Of a DNA stretch of 64,000 bases, positions 19,453-29,393 are shown in pieces. Position 1 is the first letter of the stretch. Each line of letters begins with the position of its first letter. Source of the stretch: Pseudoalteromonas sp. UG3-2 (lineage in GTDB: Bacteria > Pseudomonadota > Gammaproteobacteria > Enterobacterales > Alteromonadaceae); assembly GCF_037120705.1 (NCBI RefSeq), contig NZ_JAWLJU010000002.1, positions 3,074,001-3,138,000 on the forward strand, given 5' to 3'. The notes under the pieces are model-generated. The model was not told the origin of the DNA. It made no database searches and saw only the letters and a program-made list of their open reading frames with translations. A program made the translations under genes and the position numbers.

Positions 19453-21033
19453 TTAACTAAACCACAACCAGGCAACAGTGCTTGCGGCCAGGCAATAGTA
19501 AAGCATTGGTAAAAGAGTATAGCGAATGATATCACCTTCTTTGCCCTGTAATCCTACGACACTGGCCGCGGCCACCACATTCACCACTGCTATCATGTTG
19601 CCGCCATTAGCCCCAAGCATTTGTAATGCCAACACCAACTGCTGCTCTATGCCTGCTTGGGAAGCTAACGCCTGCTGAAAGCTGGCAAACATTAAGTTTG
19701 AAAAGGTTGCCGAGCCGGCAATAAAAGCGCCCAGTGCCCCAACCAAAGGGGCAATAAATAGCCAGATATGGCTAAGATGAGCGGCAACTAACTCCGCTAA
19801 TGCCAATGGCATGGCCGGCAGGTTTGCGTGGTTTACCTCAGAGAAGAGAAAAATGCGTACCATAGGAACGGCTGCAGCAAGTGATATAAGAGAAGGGAGT
19901 AGCATGGTAGTGGTTTGTTTTAATGCGGCACCAAACTGTTTACTCGTACCTGCTTGTAACCAAATGGCAAGGGCTGCCGTTAAAACAAAGACGCTCCCTG
20001 GGATATACAAAGGCATCACGGTGACCGAAATAGTAGAGCCAAAAATATGACTCCAACTCATATTGATACTTTGGAGTAAGGCTTTGAAGGGCAGTTCAGG
20101 AAGCCGAGTAAGCACCAATAATAGCGCCACTAAGATATAAGGTGCCCAAGCACGATAAATAGTTAAACCTTGCTTGGTTGTCGTTTCGAGTGGCTCACTA
20201 TCTGGTGTAGGTGTTCTGGGTAACAGCATGCCTTTACGAGCCATTGGACAAATAATAGCAAGACCAATCATGGCACCTAATATTGAAGGAAACTCAGGAC
20301 CAAATAGCCACGCCACGCAGTAAGCTGGCAGGGTAAAGGCAAATGCGCTGAGGATGGCAAACGGCGCAATAACAAAGCCGTTACGCCAACTTGGTTGAGA
20401 GCTAAAAAAGCGACTATACATTAACACCATTATCAGCGGCAGCATGGCTGCAACAAAAATGTCGATGGCAATCGCTTTGACAGCAATACTGGCCACTTCA
20501 GATGCGCTCACACCAATGGCACCTTGACCAATGCCAACAATGGCTGGTGTACCGACTGCGCCAAAAGACACGGCACTGGAGTCGGCGATAAGTGCCAATA
20601 CCACGGCACTAAGGGGTGAAAACCCCAGAGCGACCAGTAACGGAGCGGCGATAGCCGCTGGAGTGCCAAAGCCGGCTGCACCTTCTAAAAAGCTGCCAAA
20701 TAACCAAGCAACAATAATAAGTTGCACCCGCTTATCTGGGCTAATTTCAGCAAAACCTTGTTTGATAACCAAGGTCGCGCCAGTTTGTTGCAACACTTTA
20801 AGCAGCAAAATAGCACCGAATACTATCCATAAAATAGTCAGTGCTATGATCAGACCTTCCATTGTCGCTGCAGCAATTTGTACCCCAGGCACTTGCCAAA
20901 CACTATAAGCACTAGTAGCGGTTAACAATAAGCTGATTGGCATCGCCGTTTTCGCGGGAAGGCGCAGCAAGACTAAGAATACAAATACACTCAGGATCGG
21001 AACCAAAGTGGTGATTAATTGCAACAAGTTCAT
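19453..21033 (-). CDS. L-lactate permease (LctP family)
   Basis: Polytopic inner-membrane transporter of 526 residues with 12 or more hydrophobic segments, of the lactate permease family. Diagnostic stretches are [16 protein letters not shown] (about residues 112-128), [15 protein letters not shown] and the C-terminal [22 protein letters not shown]. It presumably takes up L- and D-lactate or glycolate with protons. No lactate dehydrogenase gene is beside it. It is divergent from the dksA-like gene, from which it is separated by a region holding a candidate Zur operator placed close to the other gene. Confidence 0.9.
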   Translation of the reverse strand: MNLLQLITTLVPILSVFVFLVLLRLPAKTAMPISLLLTATSAYSVWQVPGVQIAAATMEGLIIALTILWIVFGAILLLKVLQQTGATLVIKQGFAEISPDKRVQLIIVAWLFGSFLEGAAGFGTPAAIAAPLLVALGFSPLSAVVLALIADSSAVSFGAVGTPAIVGIGQGAIGVSASEVASIAVKAIAIDIFVAAMLPLIMVLMYSRFFSSQPSWRNGFVIAPFAILSAFAFTLPAYCVAWLFGPEFPSILGAMIGLAIICPMARKGMLLPRTPTPDSEPLETTTKQGLTIYRAWAPYILVALLLVLTRLPELPFKALLQSINMSWSHIFGSTISVTVMPLYIPGSVFVLTAALAIWLQAGTSKQFGAALKQTTTMLLPSLISLAAAVPMVRIFLFSEVNHANLPAMPLALAELVAAHLSHIWLFIAPLVGALGAFIAGSATFSNLMFASFQQALASQAGIEQQLVLALQMLGANGGNMIAVVNVVAAASVVGLQGKEGDIIRYTLLPMLYYCLAASTVAWLWFS

Positions 21034-21130
21034 GGTAGCGAAGTCCGTTTTATAATGCGTTTAGGTTAGCAGGTCAGCGCCGCCTTGGGTATGTTATTTA
21101 CGCAGTATGCATTTACCGTATTTGGCAAAG

Positions 21131-21153
21131 AGAGTGTTATGGTATAACATTTC
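21131..21153 (+). promoter_or_regulatory. Candidate Zur operator
   Basis: The core GTTATGGTATAAC matches the 13-base centre of the gammaproteobacterial Zur box (GTTATA-N-TATAAC) with one change, and the right flank ATTTC is the full consensus; the left flank matches at only 2 of 5 bases. The site ends 17 bases before the dksA-like ATG and overlaps a possible -10 (TATAAC, 21143-21148) with TTGGCA at 21122-21127 as a -35. Zur with zinc would repress the downstream genes. Confidence 0.75.
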
Positions 21154-21170
21154 TTTTTGTTTCAGGCTCG

Positions 21171-21614
21171 ATGGAATCTAGTATGCAAGATAATGCCAAG
21201 ACAGTAGACATACCCAGTGAAGAAGATATTCGCAATGCCCCCGATTCTGACTATATGAATGATGCACAACTTGCGTTTTTCAAAGCCTACCTCATTGAAT
21301 TACACGATATCACCCGAGCACATATCCGAAACGCCAAACAGGAGATGGCAAACCGACCGGAGTTAGCTGACCCCAGTGATTTAGCTTCTTGGGAAGAACA
21401 GTGCGCCATTTTGCTGCGGATTGTTGATAGAGAACAAAAGCTACTACCAAAAATTCAGCAGGCACTCGAACGAATCAGGTTAGGTGAATACGGGTATTGT
21501 GAAGAAACTGGAGAGCCCATTGGTATCCCGCGTTTATTGGCAAGACCGACTACCGAGTATTGCGCTGACGTAAAGCTCTGTCAAGAACTTAAAGAGCATG
21601 TGTACAGCGGTTAA
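21171..21614 (+). CDS. Zinc-independent DksA paralogue (DksA2-like)
   Basis: RNA polymerase secondary-channel regulator of the TraR/DksA family, 147 residues, with the coiled coil (about residues 35-105) and the C-terminal globular end. In canonical DksA four cysteines bind zinc; here the positions read C-E-E-T (GYCEETGEP) and C-A-D-V (YCADVKLC), so two are replaced. The same Cys/Thr pattern is known in Pseudomonas aeruginosa DksA2, which works without zinc and is made under zinc starvation. The candidate Zur box upstream and the DUF1826 neighbour fit this role. The ATG at 21171 may be replaced by the one at 21183; both are plausible. Confidence 0.85.
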   Translation: MESSMQDNAKTVDIPSEEDIRNAPDSDYMNDAQLAFFKAYLIELHDITRAHIRNAKQEMANRPELADPSDLASWEEQCAILLRIVDREQKLLPKIQQALERIRLGEYGYCEETGEPIGIPRLLARPTTEYCADVKLCQELKEHVYSG

Positions 21615-21683
21615 GAGGGTGATGGTTTACCAAAAAGGTAACAAAATTCCATTGTCATCATTGCAAGTAAATTGAGAGTTACC

Positions 21684-22394
21684 ATGCAAAAAACATCAAA
21701 TTTATTACCAGATCCGTTTTCTGGTTGGGAGAGTGAATCAATGTTGGCCAGTTCAGCAGCACCAGCGGCTTCATGGGAAGCAGGAACAAGTCCTGTTTCA
21801 TTAGGCGAAATCGTATCTGCAGAGAAAAGTGTGGCGGTATGGCAACGTCAAGTTGATAAAACCATTGCAACCTATTTTGAAAACACCTTTGAATCACTGG
21901 GTTTAGGTATACGTAGTGTGTTCTCAATGGCGTCACTTAAAAATAACCTTAATGAACTGCTGCCGGAAGCTAATGGTAAAACGGCAGCCATCAATGATGT
22001 CTATTTATTAGCCGATATGTTGACCTGTTTATTTGACTGCGATGGCGTTGGTTTACGACTTGCCCCTCTCTGTGAGGCTATGTGTCCTAAACTTCATGTC
22101 GATAAAATTGCGGTTCGTATGGTTAGCACTTATTTAGGCGAGGGCACCGAGTGGCTTCCCAATGAAAAAATAGTTCCAGCAGCTCAGGCGGGTACTGGTA
22201 AAGTTATTAAAACCGCAGTGCATCAAGGTTATTACAACAGTAAAGACATCAAACAACTTAATGCCTTTGATGTCGCATTGCTGAAAGGCAGCGCGTGGGG
22301 AGACAATGAAAGTATGTCTGCTATTCACCGCTCGTGCCAAGTGCCAAGCAATAGCAAACGCGTTTTATTGACCCTTGATCCACTTCAAAGTTGA
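21684..22394 (+). CDS. DUF1826 protein
   Basis: A 236-residue soluble protein of the DUF1826 family, recognised from CPKLHVDKIAVRMVSTYLGEGTEWLPN (conserved C-P-x-x-H-x-D, Arg and G-x-x-T-E-W) at about residues 130-160. Biochemical function is unknown; the His/Asp/Cys pattern suggests metal or substrate binding. In pseudomonads DUF1826 genes occur with COG0523 metallochaperones and dksA2 in Zur-controlled clusters, so its place 69 bases after the DksA2-like gene supports a role in low-zinc growth. The ATG at 21684 is used; a TTG at 21672 is less likely. Confidence 0.75.
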   Translation: MQKTSNLLPDPFSGWESESMLASSAAPAASWEAGTSPVSLGEIVSAEKSVAVWQRQVDKTIATYFENTFESLGLGIRSVFSMASLKNNLNELLPEANGKTAAINDVYLLADMLTCLFDCDGVGLRLAPLCEAMCPKLHVDKIAVRMVSTYLGEGTEWLPNEKIVPAAQAGTGKVIKTAVHQGYYNSKDIKQLNAFDVALLKGSAWGDNESMSAIHRSCQVPSNSKRVLLTLDPLQS

Positions 22395-22605
22395 TAAAAA
22401 ACGGCTGCAACTCATGGCGACTGAAAAAACGTCAAACTTGTTTAATCCTGCTTCGAGGAGCAGTTGCATTTCATTATGCGTTGCCAAACCTCATTGCTAA
22501 GACATAGGTGTGGTTCGCTGCATGCTTGCGTTGAATAGAGGTTGTTTTGCGGTATTGCGTTGCTCACACCTTAACAGCGCGTATGAGCAACCAAACTTGC
22601 TGTGA

Positions 22606-23238
22606 TCACTCTGTTTTCTCTTTAAACTCGCACAGGTCTTCAATAATACAGCTGCCACACTTTGGTTTACGCGCGGTACACACATAGCGGCCGTGGAGAA
22701 TAAGCCAGTGGTGAACGTCCACTTTAAACTCTTTTGGTACCACCTTTTCTAGCTTTTGCTCTACAGCAACCACGTCTTTACCCATAGCAAATTTGGTGCG
22801 GTTAGACACGCGGAAAATATGGGTGTCGACGGCAATGGTGGGCCAGCCGAAGGCGGTGTTGAGTACTACGTTTGCGGTTTTGCGACCCACACCTGGAAGG
22901 GCTTCTAAGGCTTCGCGATTTTCGGGCACTTCAGAGCCATGTTTATCCACCAGGATTTGACACATTTTATAGACGTTGTTGGCTTTGGAGTTAAATAGGC
23001 CAATGGTCTTGATGTAGTCTTTTAAACCCTCAAGTCCTAAAGCCAATATTTTTTCTGGTGTATTGGCCACAGGAAATAGCTTACGAGTCGCTTTATTAAC
23101 CCCGACATCGGTGGCCTGGGCTGATAAGGTGACGGCGACGAGCAGCTCAAACGGTGAGGAATATTCAAGCTCAGTTTCTGGATTCGGGTTTTCATCCCGT
23201 AGCCGTGTGAGTATTTCTATGCGTTTTTGTTTATTCAT
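22606..23238 (-). CDS. nth: Endonuclease III
   Basis: DNA glycosylase/AP lyase for oxidised pyrimidines in base excision repair. The 210-residue protein matches E. coli Nth in length and has the helix-hairpin-helix EALPGVGRKTANVVLN with the catalytic lysine, the catalytic aspartate in AVDTHIFRVSNR, and the 4Fe-4S cluster cysteines in CTARKPKCGSCIIEDLC. It follows rsxE on the same strand, the conserved rsx-nth order. Confidence 0.97.
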   Translation of the reverse strand: MNKQKRIEILTRLRDENPNPETELEYSSPFELLVAVTLSAQATDVGVNKATRKLFPVANTPEKILALGLEGLKDYIKTIGLFNSKANNVYKMCQILVDKHGSEVPENREALEALPGVGRKTANVVLNTAFGWPTIAVDTHIFRVSNRTKFAMGKDVVAVEQKLEKVVPKEFKVDVHHWLILHGRYVCTARKPKCGSCIIEDLCEFKEKTE

Positions 23239-23308
23239 ACGGTTTACTTGCTTGTTGTGGCGGGGCGTATTGGTGACGGCAATAGCACCCCTTACGTGTT
23301 ATAAATCG

Positions 23309-24007
23309 TTAATCGAGATTGGTCACTCGAGCCCTAGGGCCTTTTACTTCTTCGGCGCTAGGAGCTGCCTTGGCTTTGATTTGCTCATCGATAATGTTTT
23401 TGGCAGCAATTAAAAACCCTAAGCCTAAGAAGGCACCAGGTGGCAAAATCGCGACTAAAAATTGATGGTCAAAGGTAAATACTTCTATTCTAAGCGCCTG
23501 TGCCCAGTCTCCTAGTAATAGCTCAGCACCGTCAAATAGCGTGCCTTGGCCCAGCAATTCGCGCATGGCCCCAAGTACCACCAATACCAGTGCAAAGCCA
23601 AACCCCATCATCAGGCCATCCCACACCGACAGCAGTGGTGTGTTTTTTGAGGCAAACGCTTCGGCGCGACCGATAATGGCGCAGTTAGTAACAATCAGAG
23701 GAATAAAGATCCCCAGAGATTGATATAAGCCAAAGGTGTAAGCGTTCATCAACAGTTGCACAATAGTAACGAACGCGGCAATGATCATAACAAAAACGGG
23801 GATTCGAATGTCTTTAGGAACCCAATTTCTCACCACCGACACGGTTAAATTCGAACCCACCAATACCAGTAAGGTTGCGATACCCAAACCTAAGGCATTG
23901 GTAATGGTTGAGGTTACCGCGAGTAATGGGCACAGCCCTAAAAGCTGCACTAGGGCAGGGTTATTTTGCCAGGTGCCTTCTTGAAATAATGACTTCCACT
24001 GACTCAT
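23309..24007 (-). CDS. rsxE: Rsx/Rnf electron transport complex subunit E
   Basis: Integral membrane subunit (232 residues, about six membrane segments) of the Rsx/Rnf ferredoxin:NAD+ oxidoreductase, homologous to NqrD/NqrE. Signature stretches are [20 protein letters not shown] and [18 protein letters not shown], the latter with the conserved cysteine of the NqrDE pair. The start ATG overlaps the rsxG stop in an ATGA, pointing to coupled translation. Confidence 0.95.
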   Translation of the reverse strand: MSQWKSLFQEGTWQNNPALVQLLGLCPLLAVTSTITNALGLGIATLLVLVGSNLTVSVVRNWVPKDIRIPVFVMIIAAFVTIVQLLMNAYTFGLYQSLGIFIPLIVTNCAIIGRAEAFASKNTPLLSVWDGLMMGFGFALVLVVLGAMRELLGQGTLFDGAELLLGDWAQALRIEVFTFDHQFLVAILPPGAFLGLGFLIAAKNIIDEQIKAKAAPSAEEVKGPRARVTNLD

Positions 24008-24639
24008 GGTGTCACCTCGCAGGTATTTTCGGCGCTAAACAAGACATCAAAGTGTGTTTGAGCATACCAAGCCGCTTGATTTACCGAGGTGACCACCGCC
24101 CGTGGCGTGATAGTGGCACCGGTAAAAGAATCGAACTGGCCGCCATCTTTTTTAACTTGGAATTGAGTGTCTTCGCCACTGGTCACTTGGGTGCCATTGA
24201 AGCTGGTGATCCAATCTGATTTAGCTAACTCGACCTTGTCACCAAGCCCTGGCGTTTCTTCGTGACGAGTAACTCGCACGCCACTAATATTGCCTGAGCT
24301 ATCTACTGCAGTCAGAATATCTATGTTACCGCTGTAGCCATTGGGTGTCACATGGCGTACTAACAAAGCAGAAGGCTCTCCGTTGCGTGTTGCACGATAA
24401 ATCGTGTGTGGGCCTCCTGGACCTAATGCATCTGCATCGCTGGTGGTGCAGTCTAAATAAAGTTGGTTGTCATAAGCCTCAGGTGCTACCACTTGAGTGA
24501 GCAGCTTCATTAAATGGCGTTGCTCCTGATTGGCAATTTCGCCTTTGGTGAGGTCATTGACCAATGCCACGGCGCCGGTGGTCACCAACGCAAAGGCGGT
24601 TAAGATAAGGCCGTTCTTTTGCATCGACTGTAAAATCAT
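24004..24639 (-). CDS. rsxG: Rsx/Rnf complex subunit G (FMN-binding)
   Basis: A 211-residue subunit with an N-terminal membrane segment and a periplasmic FMN-binding domain. FMN is attached covalently to the threonine of the S/T-G-A-T motif, here [13 protein letters not shown] (about residue 175). [14 protein letters not shown] is also typical. Both ends overlap neighbouring rsx genes by ATGA. Confidence 0.95.
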   Translation of the reverse strand: MILQSMQKNGLILTAFALVTTGAVALVNDLTKGEIANQEQRHLMKLLTQVVAPEAYDNQLYLDCTTSDADALGPGGPHTIYRATRNGEPSALLVRHVTPNGYSGNIDILTAVDSSGNISGVRVTRHEETPGLGDKVELAKSDWITSFNGTQVTSGEDTQFQVKKDGGQFDSFTGATITPRAVVTSVNQAAWYAQTHFDVLFSAENTCEVTP

Positions 24640-25697
24640 GATTTAGCTCCATGACCGTATGTGCGCGGTTGTGTGTAGTGATCGATTAAAGGCACTGCCA
24701 TGTTCATCATCACCACGGCAAACGCCACCGCATCTGGGTAGCCACCAAACTGACGGATAACGTAAACAATTAACCCTATCGCGGCACCATATATCAACCG
24801 GCCGCGGTCAGTGGTCGAGGCAGAAACCGGATCGGTGGCAATAAAAAATGCCCCTAACATGGCGCCACCACTGAGTAAGTGGAATAACATGCCCGGCTCT
24901 GACTGGGGCGCAACAATATAGCCAATGGCGCTGGCGAAGGCCAAAGTGGCGATAAAAGCAACCGGAATATGCCAGTTGATTATTTTGTTTTTAAGCAAGT
25001 ACAAGCCACCTAATAAGAAGGCCAAATTAACGTATTGCCAACCCTTGCCTGCGTATTCAGAAAAGCTGGGGCCTTGCATCGCTTCGCTTACTGTTAATCC
25101 CTGAGCCGTAGCGGTTTTCACGCTGTCTAGCGGCGTTGCTGCTGTGGCGCCATCGACTACGGCGGTGCGCCACGCTTCTAAGCTTTCACCTTGGCTTGTA
25201 ACTTCGGTAAAAATTAACGCCACTTGGTCAATTATGCTGGGCTCAGTCAACATTAACGTTTGTACTGGAGACCATGAAGTCATTTGCACCGGGAAGGAGA
25301 TCAGCAGCAAAACATAGCCTGCCATAGCTGGGTTAAACAGGTTAAAGCCCAAGCCACCGTAAAGCTGCTTAACAATAGCAATGGCAAAGAAACAGCCAAT
25401 CACAATAACCCACCAAGGCGCTAGCGGCGGAATGCTAATGGCTAGCAGTAACCCCGTTAGCCAAGCACTGCCATCACTTAAACTGGGCCAGACTGCGCGT
25501 CCTCGCAGTTTTAATACTAAGGCCTCAGATAGGCTTACTGTAATAAGCGCCAGCAGCAGCTGCACTAGCACTCCTATACCAAAAAAGTAAGTTTGTACTA
25601 ACACACCAGGTATGCAGGCTGCCATAACGGTTAGCATTAAGCGGCTAACGGATTTATGGCTGTGGTTATGCGGTGATGAAGCCATGGTTAATTTCAT
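24636..25697 (-). CDS. rsxD: Rsx/Rnf complex subunit D
   Basis: A 353-residue membrane subunit homologous to NqrB, with ten or so hydrophobic segments. The flavin attachment region VDGATAATPLDSVKTA lies at about residue 185, and GLGFNLFNPAMAGYVLLLISFP and FFIATDPVSASTTDRGRLIYG are family signatures. The start overlaps the rsxC stop in ATGA. Confidence 0.95.
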   Translation of the reverse strand: MKLTMASSPHNHSHKSVSRLMLTVMAACIPGVLVQTYFFGIGVLVQLLLALITVSLSEALVLKLRGRAVWPSLSDGSAWLTGLLLAISIPPLAPWWVIVIGCFFAIAIVKQLYGGLGFNLFNPAMAGYVLLLISFPVQMTSWSPVQTLMLTEPSIIDQVALIFTEVTSQGESLEAWRTAVVDGATAATPLDSVKTATAQGLTVSEAMQGPSFSEYAGKGWQYVNLAFLLGGLYLLKNKIINWHIPVAFIATLAFASAIGYIVAPQSEPGMLFHLLSGGAMLGAFFIATDPVSASTTDRGRLIYGAAIGLIVYVIRQFGGYPDAVAFAVVMMNMAVPLIDHYTQPRTYGHGAKS

Positions 25698-28234
25698 GAC
25701 GGCTCATTTCCTTCTTGTTCTTGCGCTTGTTTCTTTGCTTTTGCACGTGCTATAGCGGCTTTGACAGCAGCCTTTTTCTTGTCTTCAGGGCTTTGCTGTG
25801 GCGCCTCTTGAGTCGAGCTTTGTGGCTCAGAAGTCGCGCTTTGGTCGTCGTCTAACTGTTGCTGCTGTTGTTTTTCTGCCTTTTTTGCCTTTGCTCGGGC
25901 AATGGCGGCGGCCACCGCGGCTTTGCGCGGATCTTCTGGCTCATCAGCGGCAGTTTCAGACGGTGCTGTGCTTGGTTCATCGGTATTGCTATCTGTTGCC
26001 TCGGCTTGTTCCTTGGCTGCCTTTTTCGCTTTAGCGCGGGCAATGGCGGCGGCAACGGCGGCTTTGCGCGGATCTTCTGGCTCGTCAGCGGCAGCTTCAG
26101 ATGGTGCTGTGCTTGGTTCATCGGTATTGCTATCTGCTGCCTCGGCTTGTTCCTTAGCGGCTTTTTTCGCTTTGGCGCGGGCAATGGCGGCGGCTACCGC
26201 AGCTTTACGTGGATCTTCTGGCTCTTCGGACGTGGTTTCAGGCTCTGCTGGTTCGTCTTGTTCCTTGGCCGCTTTTTTCGCTTTAGCACGGGCAATGGCG
26301 GCGGCTACCGCAGCTTTACGTGGATCTTCCGGCTCTGCAGATGCTGCTTTACTTGGTTCTCGCGTTTCGCTGTCTGCAGCCTGGTCTTGCTCCTTCTCTG
26401 CCTTTTTCGCTTTAGCGCGAGCAATAGCGGCAGCCACGGCGGCTTTTTTATCGTTAGGCTCAGCAGTGCTGTCCGCGTTGCCATCGGATTGTGCGGCCGC
26501 TTTTTTGGCCTTGGCACGGGCAATGGCGGCAGCAACGGCGTCTTTTTTATCACTCGGCTCTTGTTGCTCAGCTTTGGCTTCTTTGTACTTTCGAGCTTGC
26601 TCTTTGCGTTTGGCGCGCTCTGCCGCCACGGCGCTGTTATCCGGCTCCAGTTCACCTTCTTGATTGCGCTTGGCTTTGGCTCGCGCAATGGCGGCTTGCA
26701 CTGCAGACTTGTCGTTTTGTTTATCTTTTACACGCGACAGCGCTTCTTGCACTTTATCTTTGTCAGCGGCTTTTGGCTTAGCACCGGCGGCACGGCGCTT
26801 ATGTTTGTTCTGGCGCTCTTCTTGCTCGCGTTGTAGCCGTTCTTTACGCGCTTCAAAGCGCTCTTTGGCGCGTTCAGCTTTGACTTTTTCGAGCTTTTGC
26901 TCACGAATATCGGCTTTGGCTACGCGGTAATATTGTACCAGTGGAATTTCACTGGGGCAGACGTACGAACAGGCACCGCACTCAATGCAGTCAAATAGGT
27001 TGTATTCTTCCAGTTTGTCGTACTCTTTGCCCTTAGCAAACCACTGCAACTGTTGCGGCAGTAGGCTTTGTGGACAGGCGTCTGCGCAGGCGCTGCAACG
27101 GATGCAGGCTTTTTCGTCGCCTGGAGCTGCCAGTTCTTGATTGTCTGGCGCTAAAATACAGTTGGTGGTTTTTACCACGGGAATACGCACCGATGGCAAG
27201 GTAAAGCCCATCATGGGGCCGCCCATTATCACTCGCTGCGCAGGCACTGGCGAAAACCCTTGGCAATCCAGCAGGTGCTTAATTTCCGTGCCCAGTAAGG
27301 CCCAGACATTATTTGGCTTGGTAATGGTATTTCCGGTTACGGTCACCACGCGTTCAATTAATGGTTTACCCTCAAAAATCGCTTGCCAAATGGCATACAA
27401 GGTACCGACATTTTGCACTAACACGCCAATATCAGCGGGAATGCCAGGGCTGGGGACTTCTTTTGATGTCAGCACTTTGATGAGTTGTTTCTCACCACCA
27501 GAAGGGTATTTAGTGGGCACGGCACGAACCAAAATGTCTTGGTTGTGTTGCGCCGCAGCGCTGATGGCTTGAATGGCTTCTGGTTTGTTATCTTCAATGC
27601 CGAACAGTACTTTTTGGGGCTTCAGTATGCGTTGCAATACTTCGATGCCGGCCACAATTTCTTTAGCATGCTCACGCATTAAGCGGTCATCGGCGGTGAT
27701 GTAAGGCTCACATTCAACGCCATTCACCACTAGGTATTCAATTGCTTTAGGGCTGTCGGCTTTAACGTAGGTTGGAAATCCAGCACCACCCATACCCGCA
27801 ATACCTGACTGGTGAATGATCTCGATGATTTCTTTATTTTCCAGCTTGCTCAAGTCGCTGATTGGCGTTAAAGGTGCCCACTTGTCGGCGCCATCAGGAC
27901 GTAAAATAATGCTCAGCTCAGGCAGTGCCGATGGGTGTGCTGAGGGCATGGATCTAATGTCTTCAATGGTGCCTGAAGTTGGGGCATGCACAGGTAATGA
28001 CCAGTTAGTACCAGGGGCGGTAAGTGCTTGGCCCTTTAATACGCTGTCGCCTGCTTGCACCAGCAAGCTGCCGTTGGCACCAATATGCTGTTTAAGCGGT
28101 AAAATTAATTTATCCGGCAGCGGCAAGCGTGTCAGAGCGCCCTGATTTGACAGTGTCTTTTGTTCCGGTGGGTGAATGCCCCCTGGAAATTGCCACAGCT
28201 TACCGTTTTCTATCTGTTCAAGTAATGTGTCCAC
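25694..28234 (-). CDS. rsxC: Rsx/Rnf complex subunit C with expanded repeat tail
   Basis: An 846-residue peripheral subunit that takes electrons from NADH. The N-terminal part has the NqrA/Nuo51-like domain (GMGGAGFPTYVK, VVNGVECEPYITADDRLM) and two 4Fe-4S motifs (CIRCSACADACPQS and CIECGACSYVCPS, about residues 375-430). From about residue 450 it is highly charged and contains eight copies of an AAIARAKAKK-type unit separated by acidic linkers. It is longer than the E. coli protein (740) because of this tail. At the DNA level two neighbouring copies (starting near 25920 and 26061) are almost identical with a 141-base period. Confidence 0.95.
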   Translation of the reverse strand: MDTLLEQIENGKLWQFPGGIHPPEQKTLSNQGALTRLPLPDKLILPLKQHIGANGSLLVQAGDSVLKGQALTAPGTNWSLPVHAPTSGTIEDIRSMPSAHPSALPELSIILRPDGADKWAPLTPISDLSKLENKEIIEIIHQSGIAGMGGAGFPTYVKADSPKAIEYLVVNGVECEPYITADDRLMREHAKEIVAGIEVLQRILKPQKVLFGIEDNKPEAIQAISAAAQHNQDILVRAVPTKYPSGGEKQLIKVLTSKEVPSPGIPADIGVLVQNVGTLYAIWQAIFEGKPLIERVVTVTGNTITKPNNVWALLGTEIKHLLDCQGFSPVPAQRVIMGGPMMGFTLPSVRIPVVKTTNCILAPDNQELAAPGDEKACIRCSACADACPQSLLPQQLQWFAKGKEYDKLEEYNLFDCIECGACSYVCPSEIPLVQYYRVAKADIREQKLEKVKAERAKERFEARKERLQREQEERQNKHKRRAAGAKPKAADKDKVQEALSRVKDKQNDKSAVQAAIARAKAKRNQEGELEPDNSAVAAERAKRKEQARKYKEAKAEQQEPSDKKDAVAAAIARAKAKKAAAQSDGNADSTAEPNDKKAAVAAAIARAKAKKAEKEQDQAADSETREPSKAASAEPEDPRKAAVAAAIARAKAKKAAKEQDEPAEPETTSEEPEDPRKAAVAAAIARAKAKKAAKEQAEAADSNTDEPSTAPSEAAADEPEDPRKAAVAAAIARAKAKKAAKEQAEATDSNTDEPSTAPSETAADEPEDPRKAAVAAAIARAKAKKAEKQQQQQLDDDQSATSEPQSSTQEAPQQSPEDKKKAAVKAAIARAKAKKQAQEQEGNEPS
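25919..26330 (-). repeat. Tandem in-frame repeats in rsxC
   Basis: The region encoding the AAVAAAIARAKAKKA units plus linkers. Copies beginning at 25920 and 26061 are 141 bases apart and nearly identical; two shorter, more diverged copies follow at about 26202 and 26310. All spacings are multiples of three, so the frame is kept. Confidence 0.85.
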
Positions 28235-28243
28235 TTAAACCTC

Positions 28244-28798
28244 TTAATCAATCTGTGTCACTGGAATAGCGTCTAGTTGCCACTTCCAAGTTTGTTTCGT
28301 TTGCTCCACGGGTACCATGTCAATGCAGTCAACAGGGCAGGGCTCAACACATAAGTCGCAACCGGTACATTCTTCAATTAACACCGTGTGCATTTGTCGG
28401 GTGGCGCCAACGATGGCATCCACAGGGCAGGCTTGAATACACTTGGTACAGCCAATACATTCATCTTCGCGAATGTAGGCCACCTTTTTCACTGGATCGG
28501 CTTCTTCACCGCCGGCCAGAGGCTTGGCTTCCACGCCCATCAAATCGGCTAGTTTTTTTACTGTCGCTTCACCGCCAGGAGGGCACTTATTGACCTCGTC
28601 ACCATTGGCAATGGCTTCAGCATAAGGACGACAGCCAGGGTAACCGCACTGGCCACATTGTGTTTGCGGTAAAATAGCATCAATTTGGTCGACAATGGGG
28701 TTGCTTTCTACCCGGTATTTAACCGCGGCAAAGCCTAAAATAATGCCAAAGATTAAGGCCAGCGCGCCGAGCGCTAACAATGCATAAAGTAACGTCAT
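28244..28798 (-). CDS. rsxB: Rsx/Rnf complex subunit B (ferredoxin-like)
   Basis: A 184-residue iron-sulfur subunit with an N-terminal membrane anchor, a four-cysteine Fe-S domain ([16 protein letters not shown], about residues 47-65) and two bacterial ferredoxin motifs ([16 protein letters not shown] and [15 protein letters not shown]). It passes electrons between the ferredoxin side and the membrane flavins. It lies 13 bases after rsxA and 9 before rsxC. Confidence 0.97.
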   Translation of the reverse strand: MTLLYALLALGALALIFGIILGFAAVKYRVESNPIVDQIDAILPQTQCGQCGYPGCRPYAEAIANGDEVNKCPPGGEATVKKLADLMGVEAKPLAGGEEADPVKKVAYIREDECIGCTKCIQACPVDAIVGATRQMHTVLIEECTGCDLCVEPCPVDCIDMVPVEQTKQTWKWQLDAIPVTQID

Positions 28799-28811
28799 AA
28801 ATTACACTTCA

Positions 28812-29393
28812 TTAAAACTTAACCAAACCAGAAAAGCCCATAAATGCCAGCGACATTAGCCCAGCTGTGATCATGGCAATGGAAGCTCCTTTAAACGGAG
28901 TGGGCACATCGGCAACGGCGAGGCGTTCACGTAAAGCAGCAAATAGCACCAACACCATGGAAAAACCAACAGCGGCGCCGAAGCCATAAACGGCCGACTC
29001 TAAAAAGGTATGATCTTTTTTGATGTTTAACAGCGCCACACCGAGTACCGCACAGTTCGTGGTAATAAGCGGTAAGAATATACCGAGTAGACGATACAGC
29101 GTGGGGCTGGTTTTTCTTACTACCATTTCAGTAAATTGAACCACCACGGCTATCACTAAAATAAAGCTCATGGTGCGCAAAAATGTCAGCTCTAATGGCA
29201 ATAAAATATATTGATTAACGAGATAGCTGGTTACCGACGCTAAGGTCAAGACGAACGTCGTCGCTAATGACATGCCTACCGCTGTGTCTAACTTGCCAGA
29301 CACCCCCATAAACGGGCACAGGCCTAAAAACTGTACTAAGACAAAGTTATTTACCAACACGGTGCCGATAAGTAACAAAATATATTCGGTCAT
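28812..29393 (-). CDS. rsxA: Rsx/Rnf complex subunit A
   Basis: First gene of the rsxABCDGE operon. A 193-residue integral membrane protein with six segments, homologous to RsxE/Nqr[21 protein letters not shown] and [17 protein letters not shown] are the conserved half-sites with the cysteine thought to hold an Fe-S cluster together with RsxE. In E. coli the complex also keeps SoxR reduced; in marine bacteria it is commonly an ion pump. Confidence 0.96.
   Translation of the reverse strand: MTEYILLLIGTVLVNNFVLVQFLGLCPFMGVSGKLDTAVGMSLATTFVLTLASVTSYLVNQYILLPLELTFLRTMSFILVIAVVVQFTEMVVRKTSPTLYRLLGIFLPLITTNCAVLGVALLNIKKDHTFLESAVYGFGAAVGFSMVLVLFAALRERLAVADVPTPFKGASIAMITAGLMSLAFMGFSGLVKF

Noticed and set aside
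25859-26836. Long plus-strand open frames (up to 325 codons) opposite rsxC
   Set aside because: They arise from the alanine/lysine repeat composition of rsxC on the other strand; their products are low-complexity and have no recognisable domain.
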